Both the position numbers and the translations under genes were made by a program. From UBA7672 sp038326205 (GTDB lineage: Bacteria > Pseudomonadota > Alphaproteobacteria > Caulobacterales > Hyphomonadaceae), in NCBI GenBank assembly GCA_038326205.1, contig JBBQJV010000003.1, positions 1 through 64,000 of the forward strand: a stretch of 64,000 bases of DNA, given 5' to 3'. Position 1 is the first letter of the stretch; each line of letters begins with the position of its first letter. The notes beneath the pieces are model-generated. The model did no database searches and was not told where the DNA came from. It saw only the letters and a list, made by a program, of their open reading frames with translations. Shown here one piece after another: positions 42,827 through 51,800 of the stretch.

Positions 42827-43528
42827 ATGACCAAGGAATTGTCGCAGACAGCGCGCCGTTCGTTTCTGTCACGCTTCGGAATAGGCGCTGCCCTTGTCGC
42901 CGGTGTGGGCGCAGGGATGGCCGCCGCCCGACCTGCGGTCGCACAGACGAACGCCTTCAAACCGCAGCGTCACACGGAAGATGCTTGGATGGAGACACCG
43001 AGTGTCGCGCACCGCATCGTTATTGACTCAGCATTCCCGGCGGGGGGCGGGGCGGCGCTGCTTTACGCAAATAACAACTTCCTTGCGAACAAGAGCGGCT
43101 ATGGCCTGAGCGCGCAAGACATCGCAATCATCGTCGTGTTGCGGCACTTATCGACGCCGTTCGCCTTCACGGACGCGATCTGGGCGAAGTACGGTGAGGC
43201 GATCTCGGACGTCATCGATTTCAAGAACCCGGTGACCAAGGAAGCGCCTGTGACCAATCTCTACAACTCCGGCGCCAACGGGATGTCACTCTCCAATCGT
43301 GGAGCTACTATAGCGAGCCTTGTCGAGAAGGGCGTCCAATTCGCGGTCTGCAATTCGGCGACGCGATTCATAGCAAACGCGGTGGCGCTGAAAACAAAAG
43401 GCGATGCTGAAGCCATCTACCAGGATTTTGTTGCCAATCTTATTCCGAATGCGCACCTAGCGGCTGCTGGCGTCGTCGCTGTGAACCGAGCGCAGGAATA
43501 TGGCTATACATTGTTGACGGCGGTCTAG
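42827..43528 (+). CDS. Tat-exported DsrE-like protein
   Basis: A 233-residue protein with a twin-arginine signal (RRSFLSRFGIGAALVAGVG) cleaved near AQT. The mature part has AALLYANNNFLANK, DIAIIVVLRHLSTPFAF, and GVQFAVCNSATRFIA with a Cys in the DsrE position. It ends in GVVAVNRAQEYGYTLLTAV. The fold resembles the DsrE lipoprotein at 39522. It is probably a periplasmic sulfur-carrier or binding protein, by neighbourhood. Confidence 0.75.
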   Translation: MTKELSQTARRSFLSRFGIGAALVAGVGAGMAAARPAVAQTNAFKPQRHTEDAWMETPSVAHRIVIDSAFPAGGGAALLYANNNFLANKSGYGLSAQDIAIIVVLRHLSTPFAFTDAIWAKYGEAISDVIDFKNPVTKEAPVTNLYNSGANGMSLSNRGATIASLVEKGVQFAVCNSATRFIANAVALKTKGDAEAIYQDFVANLIPNAHLAAAGVVAVNRAQEYGYTLLTAV

Positions 43529-43858
43529 CTGCGGCGCCCGAGCGCGTCGCTAGCGCGAGGTGAGATGAAAGGGGCGGTTTTTGCCAAGCGATCGTTGTCT
43601 TTGGGGGGCTGCGCGATCCCGCGCTACAATGTGAAAGGCCTGTCTGCATACGCGTGCAATAATTTTGGGCCCCACAGAATGGTTTCCGATGAGCGTGAAC
43701 TCAAACGCTTGAGGAAGCATTCGCGTGAGATGCGGCGTCGGCGACTGACGGGGCCTCGGTGCATCCTTGATTGATTGCGGAAGATCTCTTCGCAAGGTGT
43801 TCGCAATTATATAAATTAGAAAACTCTAATGCAAGTGCTTGGAGCCCGGGAGGTCGCA
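43529..43858. other. intergenic with a BigR-like operator
   Basis: No gene is recognised. Short open frames are weak. The AT-rich 3' part holds the palindrome at 43815-43830 and the promoter for the TauE gene. Confidence 0.5.
43815..43830 (+). promoter_or_regulatory. ArsR/BigR-type operator-like palindrome
   Basis: ATTAGA-AAAC-TCTAAT, a perfect 6-4-6 inverted repeat in an AT-rich promoter, 28 bp before the TauE start. It resembles sites of BigR/SqrR persulfide-sensing repressors; the repressor gene follows at 44712. Confidence 0.65.
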
Positions 43859-44632
43859 ATGGACTGGCAAGCCGTCACGGCAACGATCTCTGGCTCTGGG
43901 GTCGGCTTTCTATTGGGATTGCTCGGCGGTGGCGGCTCCGTTCTGGCGGTGCCGTTGCTGCTTTATTTCGTCGGTGTCCCAAATGCCCATATTGCCATCG
44001 GCACAAGCGCTGTGGGCGTCTCGCTTAACGCTGCAACCAGTCTCATAGGCCACGCGCGGCGCGGCTCTGTCCGCTGGCCCTGTGCAATTGCGTTTACGCT
44101 CTCGGGCATTGTCGGCGCGGCGATCGGCTCCACCATTGGCAAGCTGATTGACCCGCAGCCGCTGACGTTACTCTTCGCGATCGCGATGATTGCCGTGGCT
44201 CTGTCGATGTGGCGACCAAGGCGTGGTGCGGAAGTGGTTGACGTTCATCTGACGCCCAAGATCGCGATGCGTCTCATTCCAATCGGTCTTGGCGTCGGTC
44301 TTGCGTCTGGATTCTTCGGTATCGGTGGTGGATTCCTGATTGTTCCCGGACTGATACTCGGCACCGGCATGCCGATGCTGAACGCAGTCGGTTCCTCACT
44401 ACTTGCCGTCGCACTTTTTGGCGCTACCACGGCGGTCAACTACGCCTTGTCGGGCTTGGTGATCTGGCCCATCGCAGGCTGGATGCTGGCCGGTGGCGTC
44501 GTTGGTGGAGCTCTCGGCGTGTGGGCTAGCCGCAAGCTGGCCGGGCGGCGTGCGCTCCTGCAGCGTTTCTTCGCCATATTCGTGTTGGTCGTCGCCGTCT
44601 ATGTAGGTTGGCGCGCGATTGGCCCTGCATGA
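43859..44632 (+). CDS. TauE/SafE-family sulfite/organosulfur exporter
   Basis: A 257-residue membrane protein with about eight helices. It has the repeated family motif GFLLGLLGGGGSVLAVPLL in the first half and GLASGFFGIGGGFLIVPGL in the second. ATG 43859 is preferred, since GGGAGG lies just upstream, and the in-frame ATG at 43829 falls inside the operator. It likely removes sulfite or thiosulfate made by the neighbouring enzymes. Confidence 0.9.
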   Translation: MDWQAVTATISGSGVGFLLGLLGGGGSVLAVPLLLYFVGVPNAHIAIGTSAVGVSLNAATSLIGHARRGSVRWPCAIAFTLSGIVGAAIGSTIGKLIDPQPLTLLFAIAMIAVALSMWRPRRGAEVVDVHLTPKIAMRLIPIGLGVGLASGFFGIGGGFLIVPGLILGTGMPMLNAVGSSLLAVALFGATTAVNYALSGLVIWPIAGWMLAGGVVGGALGVWASRKLAGRRALLQRFFAIFVLVVAVYVGWRAIGPA

Positions 44633-44667
44633 ACGGAGTTCTGCTACATGGCGCGCCTTGAATGTTC

Positions 44668-44696
44668 TTTAGCCTCCGCTAAATTAGCAGAGGCGT
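44668..44696 (+). promoter_or_regulatory. operator-like inverted repeat before arsR/bigR
   Basis: GCCTCCGCTAA and TTAGCAGAGGC form a near-perfect inverted repeat (one extra base) 16 bp before the ATG of the ArsR-type gene. It overlaps where a promoter would lie and is a candidate autoregulatory site. Confidence 0.5.
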
Positions 44697-44711
44697 TTTC
44701 TGGAGTCGCCT

Positions 44712-45050
44712 ATGCCCGCAACCCGTCGCAAGCCAAGCGCAGCAATTCCAGCTGTGCGCAAGCTTGAGCCAAGAGCGGCGGAAGCTGCGCAATTGCTCAA
44801 ACTTTTGGCCAATGACCAGCGGCTTACTGTTCTCTGCAGGCTGAGCGGTGGAGAAATGTCCGTAACCCAGCTCGGACAGCACGTGAATCTCACGCAATCG
44901 GCTCTTTCACAACATCTTGCCAAGATGCGGGCCGAAGGGCTCGTCGCCACGCGCCGTGAGGCGCAGACGATTTATTATCGCTTGGCCGATCCGATCGCAG
45001 TGCGACTGATTAGCGTGCTCTGCGAACTTTATGGCGGGCCAAGCCACTAG
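44712..45050 (+). CDS. ArsR-family persulfide-sensor-like repressor (BigR/SqrR type)
   Basis: A 112-residue winged-helix repressor. It has AAQLLKLLANDQRLTVLCRL, the recognition helix NLTQSALSQHLAKMR, and TIYYRLAD. Two Cys, C42 and C104, lie in the first and last helices, at the positions where BigR/SqrR form a persulfide-responsive link. That and the setting point to sulfide control of the TauE, SQR and related genes. Confidence 0.88.
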   Translation: MPATRRKPSAAIPAVRKLEPRAAEAAQLLKLLANDQRLTVLCRLSGGEMSVTQLGQHVNLTQSALSQHLAKMRAEGLVATRREAQTIYYRLADPIAVRLISVLCELYGGPSH

Positions 45051-45062
45051 CGCCAATCAGGC

Positions 45063-45266
45063 CTATCGGAATGCCGTTCCCGGCTTCACGCCAAGCTTCT
45101 TGAAGATCATCGCGGCCGGACAGAAGCCCGTGAAGGCCGCCTGAAGCAGGTTCGCACCGGCAAAAGCTGACACCCAGATCCACAGCGGGTGAACGGTCAA
45201 TGACAGGGCGATTCCTGCCAGGACGACAAGTCCGGCAAAGGCGATAACTGCGCGATCAAGTGACAT
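45063..45266 (-). CDS. DUF2892 (YgaP-like) membrane protein
   Basis: A 67-residue protein with two membrane helices (VIAFAGLVVLAGIALSLTV and WIWVSAFAGANLLQAAFTG) and the family ending GFCPAAMIFKKLGV. DUF2892 is the membrane part of rhodanese YgaP and is common in sulfide-oxidation clusters. It ends 12 bp from the stop of the convergent repressor gene and follows trxC on the same strand. Confidence 0.88.
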   Translation of the reverse strand: MSLDRAVIAFAGLVVLAGIALSLTVHPLWIWVSAFAGANLLQAAFTGFCPAAMIFKKLGVKPGTAFR

Positions 45267-45277
45267 AAAGACCTCCT

Positions 45278-45739
45278 TCAGTTTGTTTGAGCGACTGCGT
45301 CGCCAACGTAGCCGCGGATCCAGGCAGTCAGAGCATCGGCCTGAATCAAGCCAGCCTTACGATCAATGACAGCCCCGTCACGGAACAGGATGAGAGCGGG
45401 AATGCCGGACACACCCAGGCTGCGAACCATTTGACTCTGGTCGGCATTCAGTTTCACAAGCCGCGCCTGTCCAGCCAGCGCTTCAGCGGCTGATGCGAAA
45501 TGAGGCGCCATCGCGCGGCAAGGACCGCACCAAGGGGCCCATACGTCCACCAGCACCAAGCCAGATGACTTATCGAGAACCTGCTTCAACTGGCTATCGT
45601 CAACCTCGGCGGGAGTGTCGAGTCCGAGAGGCACGCCGCAGCGACCACACTTGGCGGCCGCTACGGGTTTGTCCACGGGAACGCGATTTGCCGCTCCGCA
45701 AGCGGTGCAGACGGCCTGACTGGATCGGACAACGTTCAT
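45278..45739 (-). CDS. trxC: thioredoxin 2
   Basis: A 153-residue thioredoxin with an N-terminal zinc ribbon (Cys 11, 14, 31, 34) and the active site WAPWCGPC (C71, C74). It ends in the usual GVSGIPALILFRDG. It reduces disulfides and persulfides in the cytosol. Here it lies 4 bp after the SQR gene and would regenerate thiols during sulfide oxidation. Confidence 0.94.
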   Translation of the reverse strand: MNVVRSSQAVCTACGAANRVPVDKPVAAAKCGRCGVPLGLDTPAEVDDSQLKQVLDKSSGLVLVDVWAPWCGPCRAMAPHFASAAEALAGQARLVKLNADQSQMVRSLGVSGIPALILFRDGAVIDRKAGLIQADALTAWIRGYVGDAVAQTN

Positions 45740-45743
45740 CGTT

Positions 45744-47015
45744 TCATCCCTTCAGCTTGTGGATCCCAAGCGTGTTCATCACAAGTTTCTCGTAGAATGG
45801 CTCGCTCTCACCCTTCTTGATCTTGCCGATGAAATAGGATTCAAAGCCGGCTTTCGCCATGTGGACCCAGCCACCTTTGGCAGACCAGTTTACGTTGCGC
45901 GGCGGAATTTGCGGCTGGGCGACGAAGACAACGCCGCCATCCCCGAAGTCGGCCAGGCACACCGCATTCCAGGTCGCCTCCGCGTCCGCTGCTCCGCCGC
46001 GAAGGAGGGCGCCAATGTTGTGCGCCGTCGCGGTAACCATGGATTCGATCATGAAGCCCGTCTTTGGCACACCGACAGGAACCGGCGTCTTGCCCGTGGG
46101 GGGAATCGCAACGGTGACGCCGATACTGAAGATGTTCTGGTAGGTCGGGTTGCGCTGGTGCTTGTCGATCAGCACGAAGCCACGCGGGTTCACCAGGTTG
46201 TCAACGCCGCGAAGGGCCGACACGCCTCGGAAAGCGGGGAGCATCATCGAGAAGGCAAACGGGAGGGCGTGGGTCGCCTTTACGGCACCATCCTCGCCGA
46301 CTTCCTCCACGTGCATCGTCCCAGCTTCCACGTTGGTGACGCGCGCGTTGGTGATCCACTTGATGTGCCGGTTGCGCATCTCGCTTTCCAGCAGGCCTTT
46401 GGTATCGCCCACACCGTCGAGGCCCAGATGGCCGACATAAGGTTCGGAGGTGACGAACGTCATCGGCACCTTGTCGCGGATCTTGCGCTTGCGCAGTTCC
46501 GTATCGAGGATCATGGCGAATTCGTAGGCTGGTCCAAAGCACGATGCGCCCTGAACGGCGCCAACGACAATCGGCCCGGGGTTCTTGCAGAACGTTTCAA
46601 AGGCCGCTGCGGTTTGCTCCGCATGCTCGACCTGGCAGATCGAGTGGGTGAAGCCCTCCGGCCCAAGTCCTGGAATCTCGTCAAAAGCCAGATCGGGTCC
46701 AGTGGCGATGATTAGATAGTCGTAGCTGATGGACTTCCCGTCCTCGAGTTCCAACCGGTTCTCGGCAGGAACGACGCGAGATGCACCGATGGAGACGAAG
46801 TTGATACCCTTTCGCTTCATCACGGGCCGGAGGTCAACCTCGATGTCCTTCCGCCTGCGCCAGTTGACGGCGACCCAAGGGTTCGACGGGACGAACTGGT
46901 AGATCGCCCCTTTCGAAACGACTGTGATTGCGTCTTCCTTGCGGAGTTGCTCGCGCACTTCGTAGGCTGCGATCGCGCCACCAAGTCCGGCGCCGAGTAC
47001 AACGATATGTGCCAT
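45744..47015 (-). CDS. sqr: sulfide:quinone oxidoreductase
   Basis: A 423-residue membrane-associated flavoprotein. The FAD fold is HIVVLGAGLGGAIAAYEV. The three catalytic Cys are at C127 (SICQVEHA), C159 (GASCFGPAYEF) and C353 (AVCLADFG), the pattern of type I SQR. It ends with a C-terminal membrane-anchoring region (GWVHMAKAGFESYF). It passes sulfide electrons to quinone and forms persulfide. The start is ATG 47015; the extended frame upstream crosses the divergent promoter. Confidence 0.93.
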   Translation of the reverse strand: MAHIVVLGAGLGGAIAAYEVREQLRKEDAITVVSKGAIYQFVPSNPWVAVNWRRRKDIEVDLRPVMKRKGINFVSIGASRVVPAENRLELEDGKSISYDYLIIATGPDLAFDEIPGLGPEGFTHSICQVEHAEQTAAAFETFCKNPGPIVVGAVQGASCFGPAYEFAMILDTELRKRKIRDKVPMTFVTSEPYVGHLGLDGVGDTKGLLESEMRNRHIKWITNARVTNVEAGTMHVEEVGEDGAVKATHALPFAFSMMLPAFRGVSALRGVDNLVNPRGFVLIDKHQRNPTYQNIFSIGVTVAIPPTGKTPVPVGVPKTGFMIESMVTATAHNIGALLRGGAADAEATWNAVCLADFGDGGVVFVAQPQIPPRNVNWSAKGGWVHMAKAGFESYFIGKIKKGESEPFYEKLVMNTLGIHKLKG

Positions 47016-47058
47016 TGGGTCCTCCCGGGCTTCGGCGTCCGCCGGTGTTGACGATATA

Positions 47059-47080
47059 TGCGTACGCCCGTATATACGCA
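47059..47080. promoter_or_regulatory. operator-like palindrome between sqr and arsR
   Basis: TGCGTA, ten bases, TACGCA. It lies 44 bp before the sqr ATG and 3 bp before the divergent ArsR ATG, so a bound repressor could silence both genes. Confidence 0.6.
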
Positions 47081-47083
47081 AGT

Positions 47084-47416
47084 ATGCAAATAACGATTGC
47101 AGACATGGCAGAACGAGCGACGGACGCCAGCGACCTTCTGAGGACGCTGGCGAACCCGCATCGTCTCATGATCGTGTGCCGTCTGATTGAGGGAGATCAA
47201 TGCGGGGGCGGCCTCGCAGCTGATCTTGATCTGCGACAGACGTTGGTGTCGCAACATCTGGCTATCCTGCGGCGGCAACGTGTCGTTGAGGCGCGGCGCG
47301 AGGGCCAGATGACCCGCTATCGCCTGACGAGCGGGGTGGCCCAAGCAATCACCGAAACGTTAGCTGCGCACTTTTATGCAATCCCGGTCAATAAGCCCAG
47401 CCAGGTTGAGGAATAG
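47084..47416 (+). CDS. ArsR-family regulator (second, divergent to sqr)
   Basis: A 110-residue winged-helix repressor starting at ATG 47084; the longer frame upstream runs antisense through sqr. It has LLRTLANPHRLMIVCRLIEG, DLRQTLVSQHLAILRRQ, and MTRYRLTSG. It carries C32 and C40, different from the Cys pattern of the repressor at 44712, so it may sense another signal. It likely controls sqr and the rhodanese/RND genes. Confidence 0.87.
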   Translation: MQITIADMAERATDASDLLRTLANPHRLMIVCRLIEGDQCGGGLAADLDLRQTLVSQHLAILRRQRVVEARREGQMTRYRLTSGVAQAITETLAAHFYAIPVNKPSQVEE

Positions 47417-47420
47417 CCAC

Positions 47421-47783
47421 ATGTTCAAAGCACGCAGCGTCCCAACGGAAACGCCCAAGCAAATTCACGACGCCATGACGCGCGGAGAGGTCATTTTGAT
47501 CGATGTCCGCGAGCCATCAGAGTATGCGGTCGAGCGCATCCACGGTGCAATGCTGTTCCCGCTTTCAACTTTTGATCCTGCGGGGCTTCCCGATGCGATG
47601 GGTAAGCAGGTTGTCCTCCACTGCGGCTCGGGAAAGCGCTCGGGGATGGCATTCCAGAAGGCTTTTGCTGCAGGTGTCGTGGTGCGCAGCCATATGGATG
47701 GGGGCATCATGGCCTGGAAGGCGACGGGCCTACCGGTTGTTTCGACCGATCCATCGACTGGCGCCGTTCGAGATCGCGTCTAG
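47421..47783 (+). CDS. single-domain rhodanese
   Basis: A 120-residue sulfurtransferase with VILIDVREPSEYAVERIHGA and the active-site loop HCGSGKRS (Cys 68). It ends MDGGIMAWKATGLPVV. It moves sulfane sulfur from persulfide to a thiol acceptor or cyanide. It begins 4 bp after the ArsR stop, and its own stop abuts the next ATG. Confidence 0.93.
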   Translation: MFKARSVPTETPKQIHDAMTRGEVILIDVREPSEYAVERIHGAMLFPLSTFDPAGLPDAMGKQVVLHCGSGKRSGMAFQKAFAAGVVVRSHMDGGIMAWKATGLPVVSTDPSTGAVRDRV

Positions 47784-48839
47784 ATGTTAGTGGGGATGGG
47801 CATGCGTAGTCTGGTTGGAAGTCTGATGCTGGTCACGGCGATGCTCGCCGCTGGCTGTGGCGGGTCGCAAACGCAAGCCCCGCAAAGCCAGCAAAGCGCC
47901 ACTTCTGCCGCTCTGACGATTGCTGAACGCACCGTACCGGACTTCCGGATGGTTTCGGCAGTCCTCACCAATCGTGATGTTGGCGATGCTCGCGCACGGA
48001 TTGGGGGGCGCATTGCTCAGATTCTGGTCAAGGAAGGCGATCTGGTTCGGGCTGGGCAGGTTGTGGCCGTGATTCGAGACGAACGTATCGCGCTCGAAGC
48101 GGATGCTGCCGCAGCATCCGTCAGGGCAGCCGAGGCCGCTAACCAGCAGGCTCAGCAGGACCTTCAGCGATCTGAGCGCCTCTTCTCAAGCGGCGCGATC
48201 TCCCGGGCAGCCATTGACCAGTCCAGGTCCGGCGCCAAAACGGCGGAAGCGCAAATGCAGGCTGTACGTGCTCAGGCAGGCGCCGCACGCGCACTCAACA
48301 ATCAGGGCCAAGTGGTTGCTCCCTCTGATGGAGAAGTAACTCGCATTCCAGCGCCGCGCGGAGCCGTCATAATGCCGGGAGAAGCAGTCGTCCTTATCAC
48401 GACCGGCGCACCTGTCCTCCGGATTGAGTTGCCCGAGTCGGAGGCTGCAAACCTGAAGCAGGGACAGTCCATTTCGTTCCTAGCGGATGATAGCGAAGAG
48501 CCGCGCCTCGCCACGATCCGGCAGGTCTATCCTGCGGTGACATCGGGCCGCGTCATGGCCGACATCGATGCGTCGGGCATCGATCGGCAGCTTGTTGGCG
48601 GCCGCGTGCGCGTTTTGGCGCCGGCGGGTGAGCGCACAGCCATCGTTGTCCCTGAGACCTACATTGATACACGCTATGGTGCCGATTATGTTCGTCTCAG
48701 TCGGAAAGGCGGGGCAACGATCGAAGTTCCAGTGCAGCGCGGATCGCGCGTCCCGCTTGAGGACATGCCGAACGGCGTCGAAATCCTGTCGGGTCTGCGC
48801 TCCGGTGATGAAATTCTGCCAGTGGAGCAAGCCTCGTGA
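47784..48839 (+). CDS. RND efflux periplasmic adaptor, lipoprotein
   Basis: A 351-residue membrane-fusion protein with a lipobox LAAGC (C25). It has the lipoyl half-motif (GDARARIGGRIAQILVKEGDLVRAGQ), a coiled hairpin rich in Ala, Gln and Arg (about 105-150), and the second lipoyl half VVAPSDGEVTRI. Beta-barrel and membrane-proximal domains follow. It immediately follows the rhodanese gene and overlaps the permease by 4 bp. Confidence 0.92.
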   Translation: MLVGMGMRSLVGSLMLVTAMLAAGCGGSQTQAPQSQQSATSAALTIAERTVPDFRMVSAVLTNRDVGDARARIGGRIAQILVKEGDLVRAGQVVAVIRDERIALEADAAAASVRAAEAANQQAQQDLQRSERLFSSGAISRAAIDQSRSGAKTAEAQMQAVRAQAGAARALNNQGQVVAPSDGEVTRIPAPRGAVIMPGEAVVLITTGAPVLRIELPESEAANLKQGQSISFLADDSEEPRLATIRQVYPAVTSGRVMADIDASGIDRQLVGGRVRVLAPAGERTAIVVPETYIDTRYGADYVRLSRKGGATIEVPVQRGSRVPLEDMPNGVEILSGLRSGDEILPVEQAS

Positions 48840-51800
48840 AGCTCGGCATTTCGGGTAAGCTGACCGAGGCGACTATACGTTCGCCTTTGACACCGCTTTT
48901 CCTGCTCACGGCGATTGCGCTTGGCTTGCTGGCCTTGTTCACAATCCCGCGCGAAGAAGAGCCTCAGATCAGCGTGCCGATGGTCGACATCGCAATCCGC
49001 GCGGACGGCCTCAAAGCGCCTGATGCTGCCGAACTGATCACCAAGCCGCTCGAGACTATCGTCAAAGCCATCGACGGTGTCGAGCACGTCTACAGCCAGA
49101 CACAGGATGATGGCGTCCTCGTTACTGTTCGCTTCAAGGTTGGCACGGATCGCGACGATGCGATTCTGCGCATCCACGAGCGTATCCGCGCCAACTACGA
49201 TAAAATCCCCACCGGCATTCCCGAGCCGCTGATTGTCGGTCGCGGCATCAGTGATGTTCCGATCGTCGTCATTACTCTTTCACCCGAAGCACCGGCGGCA
49301 GACCGCTGGAATGACCAAGCCCTCTATCTGGTGGCCGAGGAGCTTCAGGCCGAACTGACGAAGGTGCAGGACGTTGGGTTGTCCTTCATCGTCGGCGGGC
49401 GTCCTCAGGAAATCCGGATTTCGCCGGATCCTGGCCGCATGTCGCTCTATGGCGTGCCGCTGAAGTCAGTCATAGACACGGTTAGCAGCGCCAACGCGTC
49501 TTTCCCGGCCGGTGATCTGCGCAGTGTGGACAAAGTCCAGTCCGTCGCTGTCGGCAGCACCATCGATACTGTCTCGGAGCTTGAGCTGCTCTCAATTCGC
49601 GCGCCTGACGGCCGCGCCGTCTATCTCCGCGACGTTGCGGATATATCCTTGGGGGCTCGTGAGGATCAAGCCCGCGCCTGGCGCTTCAGCCACGAAAGCG
49701 ATGCCGTGCGAATGGCGCCTGCCGTAAGCCTCGCCATCGCAAAGCGGGACGGCGCAAACGCAGTTGTTGTTTCCCAGGCGATAGAGCAGCGCCTGCATCA
49801 GATGGAAGGCAAGCTGATTCCCGAGGGCGTCTCGGCCAACATTTCGCGCAACTATGGTGAGACAGCGAACGAGAAGGCGAACGAGCTTCTGTTCCACCTT
49901 GCACTCGCGACGATAAGCATCGTCGTACTGATTGGTTTTGCTATTGGCGTCCGCGAGGCGATCGTAACCGCCTTCGTGATTCCCACCACCATACTGCTGA
50001 CGCTCTTCGCCTCGAACCTGATGGGTTACACGATTAACCGTGTCAGCCTGTTTGCCATCATTTTCTCAATTGGCATCCTTGTTGATGACGCCATCGTGGT
50101 GATCGAGAACATTGCGCGTCATTGGGGGATGAATGATGGCCGCTCGCGCTATCAGGCCGCCATCGAAGCTGTTGCCGAGGTAGGAAATCCAACGATCGTC
50201 GCGACGCTTACAGTCATCGCGGCGCTGCTGCCCATGATGTTCGTGTCCGGTCTCATGGGCCCCTACATGGCACCGATCCCTGCCAACGCCTCCGCTGCAA
50301 TGCTGTTCTCGTTCTTCGTGGCCATGGTGCTGGCGCCTTGGCTTATGGTCCGTTTTGCGCGCAACACGCTGGCGCATGTTGGAGAAGGGCATGGCAAGGA
50401 TGGCGGCAAGCTGGGTCGCCTTTATCGTAAGGTTGCGGCCCCGATTATTGCCTCGCGTAAGGCCTCGGTGATTTTCCTGGTCGTCGTTGGCGTTGTGACG
50501 ATTGCAGCTTGCGCGCTCTTTGCGACCAAAACGGTGCGCGTGAAACTACTGCCTTTCGACAACAAGTCCGAGCTTCAGGTCGTTGTCGATCTTCCCGAAG
50601 GGGCGACAATGGAGGCGACTGAGCGCGTCCTTATCGACGCTGCGGGTCTCGCCAGCAGCATGCCAGAGGTGCTCGCATCGGACGCTTACGCCGGAACGGC
50701 GTCGCCGTTTAACTTCAACGGCCTCGTGCGCCACTATTATCTGCGCAACAAACCAGAAATGGGCGACCTGCAGGTGAGGTTGGCGCCGAAGGACAAGCGC
50801 AGCCGATCGAGTCATGAGATTGCTCTAGATATGCGCCAGCGGCTCAAGGCGCTTGCGTTGCCCGAAGGCGCCTCTGTGAAGGTAGTGGAAGTCCCTCCGG
50901 GACCGCCGGTGCTCGCCACTCTGCTGGCGGAAATCTATGGGCCGGATGCTGTCACTCGCCGGGCCGTCGCGACTGAAGTCCGCAAAATTTTCAACAGCGT
51001 TCCGTATATCGTCGATACAGATGACAGCTTCGGCCACCAGCGCCCGCGGCTTCGCCTGACGCCGGACCGGTCGCAGATGGATTTCTTCGGCGTTGCCGAA
51101 GGCGACGTCATGCAGTCCATCGCCGTCACGCTCAATGGTCATGCTATCGGCTATTCTCATCGTGGCGAAGGACGCAATCCGATCGGCATCGCGGTCCGCC
51201 TGCCGCAATCGGCACGCACATGGTCCAAAGGTCTTGCGGCGATGCCTGTCGCACAGACCGCGGACGGTTCACGACTCGTCGAAATGGGCGAACTCGTCCA
51301 AGCTCGCGACGAGATCGGCAGCTATCCGATTTTCCGACGCGATGGCCGCGCCGCCGAGATGGTTATGGCGGATCTTGCCGGCGCCTATGAAGCGCCGATC
51401 TACGGCATGCTCGACGTTCAGACGGCCATCGAGTCCCATGATTGGGGCGCTCTCCCGAAGCCGGCGATCAGCATGTACGGCCAGCCCGAGAATGAAGCGA
51501 CGCCGACCTTGCTGTGGGACGGAGAATGGGAGATCACCTATGTTACATTCCGCGACATGGGTGCCGCTTTTGCGGTTGCGATCTTTGGCATCTACATTCT
51601 TGTCGTTGCGCAGTTCAAATCGTTCCGCCTGCCGCTGGTAGTCTTGACGCCGATTCCGCTCACCCTGATCGGCATCGTTATCGGTCACGTCCTGTTCAAC
51701 GCGCCGTTCACCGCCACGTCGATGATCGGTTTCATCGCGTTGGCAGGGATCATCGTTCGCAACTCGATCCTGCTGGTGGACTTCATTCGTCACTCGAAGG

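Noticed and set aside
45759..46715. Long forward frame of 318 codons
   Set aside because: It is antisense to the clear sqr gene, has no family features and reflects high-GC codon use.
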